Positions 36,196 to 48,100 of a stretch of DNA of 64,000 nucleotides are shown piece after piece (the first letter of the stretch is position 1; each line of letters opens with the position of its first letter). A model generated the notes under the pieces. The model saw nothing but the letters and a program-made list of their open reading frames with translations, was not told where the DNA came from and ran no database searches. Origin of the DNA: Nilaparvata lugens (taxonomy: Eukaryota; Arthropoda; Insecta; Hemiptera; Delphacidae); NCBI RefSeq assembly GCF_014356525.2, contig NC_052518.1:95113987-95177986 (forward strand), given 5' to 3'. Made by a program: the position numbers and the translations under genes.

Positions 36196-39100
36196 CACAG
36201 TAGCGTGGTCGCGGTAGCGCCCTTGGGCGATAAACGGTTTTAATGGCAGTAGAGTGCTGTTGGCAGAAGCGATCACAAGAGGTGAGGATGTAATCAATGT
36301 AAACAAGCCGGGCGAATAGACTTTGAAAATCAGTAGGAAATAGATGAAGGGAAGGCATCAGATTGAAAAGCAGGCATTCATGCGTGGCGTATGTTGGTTA
36401 AGCTGCTGTGTGTGAAGCATTCTTGGTCCATCGCCAAGCCATATACATGTATATATCTCAACCAATATGCACCGACATTCATATTCAATGCGAATCTCTC
36501 GAGTAAAGTAGAGGTAGGTCGCCATTCTCTCTCACACTCACATCTAAATTTATCATCACTCTCTCTCTCTCTCTCTCTGCGTGTTATCCCAATACGACTT
36601 AGAAACCAAACAATATGTGGTTGTCTAAAGCTTTCTCGGTAAATAGCTGAGAGGTCGGGGGTTGAGACTGTGATTGATTTTTATTTTTTCACCAAGCTAT
36701 TTGCAGATATGATGCGAGTAAATGAGAGTAAAACAGTGTTCTTCATCACTTAAACAAGCCTCGCTTCTCTGATGCAGTGGAATGTGCCTTGCAAAATATA
36801 TAGCTTTTATTGCTTATGTAAGCACTACAACAAGAATAGTACCTGGGAAACACCTAAACAAAAAATAAAACAATAGGAACATTGTCATACTGATAAGCAT
36901 GGTTAGAAACCATGAATTGCAACGGAAATAGCAATAACTGTATGACCAGTATTCTCAAAATACTATTAAAATTAATTAATACTGTGAATAACGGGGTTTG
37001 GATTTTACAAGAATAGAGATGAAATTGATCAGCAACAACTGAAATTAACTGAAAAATTCGTGATTATAAAGAGCTTCTTTCTTAATTTCCGAGAAATCAT
37101 TTCTTCAAGTGGTTACATTACACGATTCTCTGAATCTATCACTGCGGTCTCAATCATATCATTTTGTAAGCGATTGGTTTCTGATGAGTTATCGAGATTC
37201 ATGCTTCTGCCACTCCTGTTGTAACAGTGACCACTTTGAGTGTTGAACAGCTCTAAATACTATTTATGAGTTTAAAAATCGCTTCCCGGTAGTTCGGAAC
37301 CCACCTTAAGCTGTGGGTCCACTCATCTCTCAACACCATTCGTCTCATTACCTACGCACAGACCTAGAGCTCATGTGGGCATCATCAGCCAAAAAAATAA
37401 AAAAACAAACAAATTACATAGAATGTTGTAGCATGACGAGACAATGTACCAAAAACTTGGTCAAATTCACTCGAAAACTTACTAGAAAACGAATTGTTTT
37501 TAATTTGAATAATATTTAGACGGTATATTCAAGCCTACTCGTATTGTAATTGGTAGGATTTAAATTTAAATTCAAATTTATTTTCCATGAATAAAAGTTT
37601 TCACAAATAATAAACAAATTAAAGTAGGCAACCTTATAAAGTGTTGATAGTAATAATAGTAATAATAAATATGACGTAAAAAGATTAATAACACTGAAAT
37701 TATAATACATATTTTTTTAGAATAGCTTGGCATCACTAGCAAAAGGATAAAAAACCTTGCTCACTTTTTGTGTATACCAAATAATCAAAGAATCAGTTAG
37801 AATCGTATTTTATTAGTCTTGACTATTGTTTGAATCCATTTGAATTCCAAATTCTGATTTGTATATTTCTGGTCTCGAATTTTGAACCGAATTGATGACG
37901 TGAAGCAGCGATAACCTACTTTTTGGACATACCCCTATCAAAATTCGAAATGGGAACAACAGTTTTGGGATAGGCCTGTTGGTCCTTTTCTGATCGTGTG
38001 TACGATTTGTGTATTATGTAACATAAAAAGTATGATAGAACTTAATGAAACAACAACACACATATGTTGTCAAATTCTACAGTTTTATTTGGTACAGGAC
38101 CATGGTTTCGTGACCACACAGTGTGTGGCACACAAGTCATATTTATGTTTTTATTTCATTATGGAACGGTTTTACAACATTGACAGTGACTCAGTCGATT
38201 TTTTTACGATAGAACTTCTTTCTTATTGCTTGCGAAATGGAATAAATAATTTATGGACGAGACTTGAACTTTGCAGTGAATCGAGTATACTCTATAATAA
38301 TGAAACTCACACCTTCAGTAAAACCGGCCTTTGAAAATTGAACTAGAAAAATTCCATTTGTATGCATATTATGCCATCAGCATCGAGCGCTTGTAAGCTG
38401 TGCCATTGTTGTGGTAATAACTAATTGCATTGCTGCTCTTGAAGCGTTGTTAAATCCTCATAAAGTTGTCGCTCAATCAGGACAGCTCCCGCCCAAATTG
38501 TTAAAACTATTCTTTCCCAACAGAATGTTCTCTATTAAGATTTACTGGCATCGCTCACATTCCTATACAGATTTGTGGTCTTATTCAGCTTGAAGGACAA
38601 GCAGTGTTCATTATAACTAGTTCATTGTTTGAACAGTCAAGGTTCGGTTTGGGTGGGGATGATTGTATGGACCCAGGCCTACCCCACCGCATCAAACCTT
38701 GGACAGTAGCTCCATTGAATAAAAAGATGATTAATCGACGAATAAAACCCTGCGGCCTTATTCGATACATGATTCCTATCGCATTTTTCATTATGCAATT
38801 ATGAAATGATTGTCGATTTAGTCGTTTTTTACAATTACTTGCATAGCAACATTTCTCGACAAATATTATCCAGAATAACAAAGAGGAGGATAACGATTAA
38901 TGTTAATGCATTAACATTAATCACTTGCATAGCAACATCTCTCGACAAATATCCTATAAGCGAGCAATTTCTGTATATATGTTTATATTTTTGTATCTGG
39001 TTATTTATGTTCAACGGATCTCGAAAACGGCTTTAACGATTTTCATGAAATTTGGAACATAGTAGGTTTATGATATAAAAATTCGATTGCACTAGGTCTC

Positions 39101-42100
39101 ATCCTTTGGAAAACTCGCTGAACGACATTAAAAGGATAATTCATCCTTGGCTGAAACATCTGAGACTTTTGTAGTCTGTGGATAGTAAAAAGTGAGCGAT
39201 TGATTATGTGGAAAATCAGAATATCGCATCCCCGAAATTCATAAGCTGACGTATAGACAGCTGTAAAATATAAACACAATCATTTGAGAGAATTGTGTTC
39301 TGTCATGACTTACTCTATCTATAGTAGGCTGTGGTTCTGTTTATCAATGAATAAAAATAACGAGCGAAGCTCGGTGCCCCGATATTTATTCATTAAGAGA
39401 AGATAAGGAGTAATGTTTATGGAGGGGATGGGAAAAGATGAATAAAGAAAATAGATTAAAACAAATAAAGAGAAAAAGTGTGAGTGTAGACTGTAGAAGA
39501 GAGATAAAAGAGATTGGGAATTAAAGAAGAGAATAGAGGAAGAAGAGGTTGAGAAAGAAAGAAGAGGTAGAGTTGTGAGCGAAAAGAGAGTATGAAGGGA
39601 GAGAGCGCGAAGAGAGAGAGAGAGAGAGTGTGTGTGTGTGTGTGTGAGAAATTGATTGAGTACTTTATTCATGTAGATTACAATAGACAGAGAACTGAAT
39701 TAAATCGCTGCCTTTATTAAAAACCTAGGAGGGCGAAGTTAGGGCGCAGCCGGCTCTCTCTTACACTTAACCCTCCATACAATTCCAAGTTACAAAGTTA
39801 CAACTAAAATAAACATCATAAAATCATAAATTTAAGTTAAAGAAAACAATAACTCTAACAAAAATAGAGAGAGAGACCAAGCGTGAGCAGTGGAGTTGAC
39901 AGAGTATTTTGTGAGTAACCAAAAGTAACTCGCATTTTGCTCATCATTGATTGCAAATGAGTTGTTGAAAATTTGATAAGTGAATCTGGGATGTTGAATT
40001 ATGTAGTTCTCCAAAAAATATTTGGTCCAATGAACTTTGAAATCAAATTAATTAGCCTGACTTGAATACGAAAAAAGGATTTGAATCAAGAATAGGTGGA
40101 GAAGGAGCACCAAGAGTTTTGAACGAGAAGAGCGCGAAGAAAGTGTTGGAGTTGACAGAATGACTAATTACGATCAGAGTATGGAATTTGAACAATATAT
40201 ATACTCTCGGATAGCAATTAGTAGTTAGGTGTTTAAGTACAAAATTGTTATAAAGGAGGTTTTTCTTATCGTATCTGCTATCTGGGTAGGAGTAGGGTCC
40301 TTTCTGAGAAACTAAATTTTTAAAAAATCATGGAAACACCTCCAAAAATTCAAGAATCGGCAAAAGATCGTGTCTTCTTTCGTTTTTTCTAGGTGTTTCG
40401 GAAATTCTTCTGTTATGAGTTATACAATAGATAAAGGATAAGCATAAGTTAAGTAATTACTATAATGCTTAACTTATATTGTAATATATACCAATTACAA
40501 GCAATATTGCTTGTCTCTGGTTATACTAATCTGGCTACTCTAGAATTACTCAAATTATTGATTTAAAAACATTGAATTTATAAGTAAAATAGTTCGGTTA
40601 GTTCGGTAGTTTGTGATAAGTGTTTGATTTGTTACGTTTTTGAATTTTGAAAACATAATAAATAATTATTGCTTTGATATACTTGGATATTGAAAAATCT
40701 AGTTCTCCAAAAAGTATTTGATCCAATGAACTTCGAAATCATAATCTATTATTAGCTTGATTTTTTTTCAGTGAATCCAAAATAGGTTAAATCTTGAGTT
40801 ATGGTTAGGCCTATTCATTTTTCTATCCAGTAGGATTTCTTTCTCTCTCTGGTCGTTTCACCCGTGAGAGTTTGGGCCGAGCCTATTGGGAAATCAAACG
40901 CTGTTGGTTACACGATTTTTGACTATTCATTTTTGAAGAGATTTGGGATTCACTCTCAAAAAAACTAACAAAGCAAATCCAGCTTATTCCTATTTCTTAA
41001 CACCTTTCCCACGTCAGAGAAATGAGAGACAAACAAAACAAAAATTTGGACCGCATCTCATGAGATAGTGGCGGGATGGATTTCAATAATTTGTGGTTTA
41101 GGATTTGTTTCTGCTCTGATCCTTGTTTGGAATTAAATGTAATAGAATGTTTCCTGCATTATTCCAATAAAAATTATGTAAGAAATATCGGGAAAGATGA
41201 GATTGTCAACTTCGTGGATTTTTTTTAAAACTTCGATAATAATATTGATTGAGAATTAGTATTATAGATGGCATATTCAATCCGAACTCAAATCAAGTGT
41301 GGGTTACACAATATGTTAGCATGCACAGAAATTGAAAAACTATTGGATTCATTATCCCGATGACAGAAAAACTGGTTTAACATATTTTTATGTTGAGAAT
41401 GATGCATAAATATACTGTGAGAGCCTAGGTTTATGCGTGGGTAATGAGAAGGAATTAAGGGTGAATGCTCCTATAATTTTAGGTGGATTTTGATCATCAG
41501 GTTGAATGAGAAAATACAAGCTACTTTAATAATTTCCTATTCTAATAACCAGCTGACTTCTAATATTGTTAGTTTGTATTTCAACATGCAGTAGGCCCCA
41601 GAAATGATTTTGAATTACTGTTTTTCTATCATCGAAAGCCTTATTAAAAAAAACTTATGGAACTTTCGTTCATTCAAGTGAACTATTGCTTAGATGAATG
41701 TAAATTACTGTTTTTCCATCATCGAAAGCCTTAATACAAATACATTATTACGGAACTTTCGTTCATTTAAGTGAACTATTTCTAAGATTTCTGTAACTTT
41801 CCCAATACAGTAATCTTAATCCTTACGTTCTCAGACAAAGATTATCTCTGTTTATTGTGATCGAGATAACTCACTCAGATAGATTCACTCCACTGATTAG
41901 GTTATTTATTTCAAAAGAGAAAATATATCAATTTCAAAATTTGTATTTTTACAGACCAAAATACAATAAATTATGTTTCTAATGAGTAATTGAATGTAAA
42001 ATTTTTGTCTTGCATTGAGTTGCCTTTTTTCAGTTTTATTTTTGCTTTGAAAGTGTTCACTGGGGTGATTACAGTCCCCCCTAAAACTAAAATCCCCCAG

Positions 42101-45100
42101 ATCTTGGTTAGGTACTCATATAGGCTATTACTCTGTTGCACATAAATATTGAAGAAGAGTATTGCACCATAGACATAGCGTTTGTGATATAATAATAAAA
42201 GCTCCATTGACCTTCATTAGCTGAGTAGTAACACGTTTGTTCCAATACCAACTTATTATCGATACAATGTCAAGTGGGATTTTCACGTCATAATTTTTCA
42301 CGTGTTTTGCTCTGAAAACCGGAATTCTCTCTTCATTCAACCGCTATTCTCAAATTTCCTTGTTCTTTTGAATTGATATAATCTATAAATATTGATGATG
42401 TAATCACTCTTGATGTATAACCGTATAAACATAATAAATCATCATATTGATCTCATTACTTACACAAATAAAAAACAATTGTCAAATTTAAAATATTCAA
42501 TTATTTCTCACCTATATGATACGATATAGATTATAGTAATTGCAATTGATCACCAATAATTACGAGGCAACAATAAATGAGACATAATAATAATTATTAT
42601 AGTTTGGATGTTGGAGCCCATAAATTATTTCTGGGGTCCAACATACAAACACAAGCCTTATCAGTGAACAAAGTGTTATAAAGGAGTTAGTCATCCTGAT
42701 AAACGAGTATCACACTTAAGAATGATCCACTGAAATTTATCTAAAACCGTCAAAAAGTTGACATTCAATTACTCATCAAAAACATAATTATTTATTGATT
42801 GAACTATTGACATTGAAGAGTATTAAAATGATTTATATGATAATACCAAAAGAATTTAATTCGTAAGATACTGAACTTGATAAGAATAATTTGTAGTAAT
42901 TTGACAGTTCATCGACGGAGCGAAACTGAAGTACTGTTTTGAAATGCGTTATGTTATGAAAATTGACATGACAATTCATTGTGCTGAGTTACAAGCATTA
43001 GGAATATAGACTCAAATATATTTAATACTTTACTGGATGATAATACTCCTGTTATGATAATTAAAAAGTTCAAATGCCATAAATACAAACCATAATGAAT
43101 GAGACATAATATGGGTATCAAGCTCTATCCTTATCAGTGAACAGAGTTTAGAAGGATGCAAGATTAATCCACCACCTCATTTTTCCAACATATATTGTTC
43201 AATAATATTGCCGTCGATATTGTAAATGGATTTACACTGTATTGTAACTATATCTGCTTCACCTCATTCTATAAGATTCCAGGGGGTGCCCTATGGGGGG
43301 ATTCCAAGGGGTGCCCTATGGGGGGATTCCAGGGGGTGCCCACATAGAGGAGTTTAACGCAAACTGCGTCGTTGTAATATTTGGGGAAGGGGTTCCAAAA
43401 AAGTCATAAGTGTTTTACAATACGGCTGGCGACCTATTTTTTGAGAAGCGTCACCCGGCTACCGCTGCGTATGACACCAAAAGTAAACGGGAGATTTTCA
43501 GCTTTCTGTGTTGTTATGAAGGTGTTGTAGTAATAAATATCCATATTAATTGAAACGACTTGATATTGTTAAAACCACTGATGGATCATTAAAACAATTT
43601 GAGATACTAGTTTGGGTTGTTATACCATTATTGATCTCTAGTAAACTGATATCCTTAACAGCAGAATAAAAGATGTACAATTTCAAAATACAGCAATTAT
43701 AATAGCCAGTGGTAGACCTATCTTTCAAATAGTGAAGATGACAGTATATATAATTATGTTATAACACTTAAAAGGTATTCCTATCAAAATATTCTATTAG
43801 CATCCTGTAAAAATTTTTGTTTTCTCATTATTCCAATCAATGATATTTTAAAAATGATACTCCATTTGATAAAAACGACTTGATATTGTTAAAACCACTT
43901 ATTTGAGATACTAGTTTCGGTTGTTACACCATTATCAATCTCTATTCAAGTGAAAGTTCAAACAGTGAGCAGCAGAATATATAGTGTGGGTGAAGCCCTA
44001 CGATTGGCCATTAGCTGGCAACCAATAGAGACTGAGCTCTACTACCATTGGCCGAGACTAGACACGCCCAAATATTCCAAATATGGTCATGAAAAGCAAA
44101 ATCAAAGAGCTGGCTGTTCACAATAAACTACATTTGGATGGTTAGTAATGTAATCAAGTAATGGGCTATCGTTGTAGGTCTAAACTATTGTTTCTTCTTC
44201 AGTTGTAATTATTAGAACTACGACACTAACTAAATACATGAGATGTTTCTTCCGCTGAGAGCAATATTCAACGGTATTATTTTTATATAGACGATAATTA
44301 TCACATAATTCTACTGATCAAATCTCAATTTCTGTTTTCAGTTTGTTTTGTCATTATGCGCTCAAGCAGTAGGTAGTTTATTATTGTTAGTAATTTTTCA
44401 ATTAGGTTTACTGCTAGACTAGACAAAAATTTCATTTTATTGTATACTAGTTTATTATTTTTTATCATAATTTATTTATTACACTATATATTTTACCTTG
44501 TTAATAAATTATTCACTGATCACACTACTTCGATTACACCAAATTATGTCGGTTTTCTGGTTTAAAAACCACTATTAAGTATAGTGAGGTTCACGTTATA
44601 ATGGCAGTGGATAAAGATAGAATATAAGCGTTGCCATTCTCTGCCGTAATTAATTATATTTCTACACTGTCAAAATAGATTTGGCATCGTTGCGGAGCTA
44701 GAAAAGGATAGTACTACCTGCTTTGTCGAATGATAGACAAGGATAGCAACATCAAAGTTAATCAAATACTGTCATTATAACGTGAACCTCACTATAGGCT
44801 ACGTACTGTATTTATTTGAAGTAAATGATATCGCCTAACTGTTTATTATTATCTACTTTTCCAATTCTACAAAAAGGTTGCCAGAATTCATGAAGAGACT
44901 ACATAATCACCAGAAAATTCAAGCTCTACACATCATTGACAAATTCTTTTACAGTGAGGAGACTGGAATGGGAGAAGCCTACAGATCTCATATAAAAGTG
45001 ATAGCAGAGTCAAAATGATAGAAATCAAACGAAGGATAATGCTTGGGAATCGTGCGTACTTTGTAAACAGTGAACTGCTAAAATAAAAACTTCTCACCAG

Positions 45101-48100
45101 GAATACAAAAATGAGAATATACACTACACTCTTGAAAGACCGGTTGTCCACATAGGCTGCGAAACATGAACAATTCTGAAAGAAGACAGCAAAGCTCTGA
45201 TGGTATTTGAAAGGAAGATAGTGAGGAGGATATATTTACTTATTTATTTATTTATTATTTTATTGGTATAGTCCAGTCTATGAGAATGGTGCATGGAGAC
45301 TGAGGAAAAACCAGGAAATGGAAGTAATTCTGCAAGGCAAGAATATTCTTCGATTCATCAAGGCTAGAAGGATAAGCTAGCTGGGATATGTGAAAAGAAT
45401 GAGTGAAAACAGGATGCAAAAGGTCATGGTTATTGAAAAATTAGATGCAGCCAGAAGAAGAGGCCAAGAGTACGATGGAAGCAGGATGTAGAGTAGGACC
45501 TGAGAGCGATGGGAGTCAGGAGCTGGAGGTGGGAGACGGAAGATAGTTGGAGGATGATTGTGGAGGAGGCCGAAGCCCACATTGGGCTGTAGCGCCAGGA
45601 TAAGTAAAAATTACTGTGAAAGTGATACTGAAAGTAACAGTGCATGGGCATTCCTCAATTAGAGCTGTGAATTGATAAACCCCTTTAGTGTAAACTGAAA
45701 CATTTTATTAATCTAAGCTAGGAATAACTGCTCATTAACTAAATTGTTGGATTGCAGTCAAATGACATTAAAAAAACTTTTTCAATTGGACACGTGTTCA
45801 TCAACTAAAGTGTCCCTCTTTAGAGTGAAACTTATTATTAATTTTAGCTAGATTTGAACTGTTAATTAACTAAAGTTTTGATTGCAGTCAAATCACATTC
45901 AACCTTTTCAATTGGAAACGTGTTCTATTTTGCAGGGTCTTGATTATGATAAATCGGAGTTGGGTTCGATGTCATGGTGTGGCTCGCGACCAGATGCCTG
46001 CTGCGATGGACGCCGTGACAAATGCTCTGTGCCTTTCATGGGATCCGTATGCTACTGCGATGCCTTCTGCAACCGAACTCACATGCCTGGCTACCAGGAC
46101 TGTTGCCCTGACTACTATCGCGTCTGCTTGGGGGAACCCGAACCTCTCGCTCGAAGTAAGTTCGACCCGATCAATTCAATTCACTAAGTAATCTTACCAA
46201 GTTATAGTACCTACATACAAATTACTTATGACTTGGAGCAGAGAAATGGAGGGAGATCAGCCAATTACAGTGATAAATAGAGTCATAGGTAGAAACGCAG
46301 TTGCCAATTTTTCGATTAGACTTAGTCGACTCAGTGCTATTAGAATCAAGGTTTTTTGATCCAATGAAAACTAGAAATTCATATTTTCCTGATCAAGTAG
46401 CGGAAATAATAATTAAACTTCAAAATCTGAATAAATAAATATAGAAAGTATATTGAATAAATATTCATATATAGTTGAATAGGCCTGCAACTGACTGGCT
46501 AATCCTATGTGTTCAACGCCTTTTTGTTGAAGAACAATATGTCCAACGACTTGTTAGAGACACCTGATTCAACCTGCGAAGACCCATCCTTTCTCATGTC
46601 GGGACCCTTTAGTCCCAAAAAGTATTGGTCCAAAGTTCCTAGCTCCGTTCTAGTTTCTGTTGACTTCAAAGCTGACTTAGAGCTTACCACACCCATTTGT
46701 ATTTACTAGCATCGAGCTCTCACTGGGACGTCTTATTCACTCCAACCGCACGAAAATAGTCCGATGGAAATTTGAACAGATGAATTCAATGTTGCCAAAT
46801 AAGAGTTGATCAACGTAGCCCACAGCTGATTATAAATGAGAATAAATTGATATTTGTATAATGCACCTAACGTATTGGCAACGTCTATGTGTGCGGTGGG
46901 GTGAGGAGGCGATTATCTGTTCCAATTTCCATCGGACTATTTTCGTACGGTTGACTATAGTAAAGGCTCCAAACCCTTAGTACTAAGACAGATACAAACC
47001 AGTATCTATATTGAGTCATTTTTTATTTATTTGGTCCATTAGCTCACTTGATGAGCCTATTATAGTCCATACAGAATTACTTTTGACTTGGAGGGATATG
47101 CGCAGCAGAGAAAGGTAAAGATACAGCGGCGGCGATGTCGCCGTTCTAAAGCGGCCAGAGATCTCTAATTTTTAGTGAGTGTTCTACAGCTCATGATACA
47201 CATACAAAGTTTCCTCTCTCATAGCATGTTGGAAAAGGGCCCTTCTGGAGATGGCTGTAGTAGAAATAGATTGTTTATCTACTCAGTACACAGAACTATT
47301 TCTAAGAATAAATATATATGTGAATGGTTTCCATTCAGTGACAGAAGCGTGTGAACCTGTCGAAAGGTCAGTATCGTCGAAAAAATGTATCATGATTGTG
47401 GCTTCTCGAAACCATGCTGGTATTCATAAGAAAATACAATTTTTCTTGGTCCGTTCAGACTAAGCTATCCACAATGAATTGTGGTCTCTCACCATAACAA
47501 ATACTACTTTATAATAAAACAATATATTTGAATACTAGTGCCCACACAAATCGAGTGTGCCTTGACTAAGTTTGGACTTTGAAGTTGATGTGCCTCGTCG
47601 TAAAAAGGTTGAGAAACTGCTTGATCCGTGGGTGAAAAGACAATTTTTATCCTGACTAGCTCTTTAGAAACAAATTTTGTTGAAACAATTTGAATTCATA
47701 TATACAAAATTTATTCAACTTTCCGTCATCGTTGATTTTGAATGACGATAAATTTCAGAAATGACTTATGAGCTAATTTAGAGTACAATAGAGAGAGGCT
47801 TTTGAAGGTCCTACCGGTACGTGTAAGTCGATTTACAGTAAATGATCTTATTATTTGCAATGGCCTATTTTAGGAGAATAATCAGCATTACAACGTTTGG
47901 TGTTTCCCAATTATTTTATGAGTATTATATAGTACACATGACACAACAAAATCTGGTAATGGGATGATATAATCAAATAATATCTTCAATAAAATTCGAA
48001 CCCATAACCAGGCGTAGGCTGAAGATGCAAAACCCCAGACCACTCTGCCACGCTTCACGACATTCAATTACAAAGATTTCAATCCATGAAAATTTCAGAA

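Larger units (their letters stand above)
30155..45935 (+). other. Swim: Intron 1 of the TINAG-like gene (15.8 kb)
   Basis: Starts GTAAGT, ends TTTTGCAG, phase 0. Filled with repeats listed separately: hairpin 30443-30690, foldback 34496-35372, simple repeats, LINE pieces, MITE B and a LINE fragment. Parts with nothing recognised: 30700-33000, 33300-34490, 35760-36140, 36650-37250, 37800-38800, 39780-41500, 41800-43270. ORFs in these parts lack protein-like features. Confidence 0.7.

Noticed and set aside
35899..36358. Minus-strand ORFs of 94 and 135 codons with Ser-Leu repeats
   Set aside because: They owe their length to the (GA)n tract and have no domain-like sequence elsewhere.
38411..39036. 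Several ORFs of 60-98 codons on both strands
   Set aside because: Overlapping frames without protein-like composition or splice signals in order; they lie in intron 1.
39319..39672. 117-codon minus-strand ORF
   Set aside because: Ser/Leu/Phe-rich translation of a GA-rich, low-complexity region ending in a microsatellite.
45751..45800. Upstream GCAG at 45754-45757 as a further alternative acceptor
   Set aside because: Its extension is out of frame with the SMB exon.
45940..46191. Second plus-strand ORF overlapping the SMB exon
   Set aside because: Shadow frame of the real exon; it lacks the Cys pattern.
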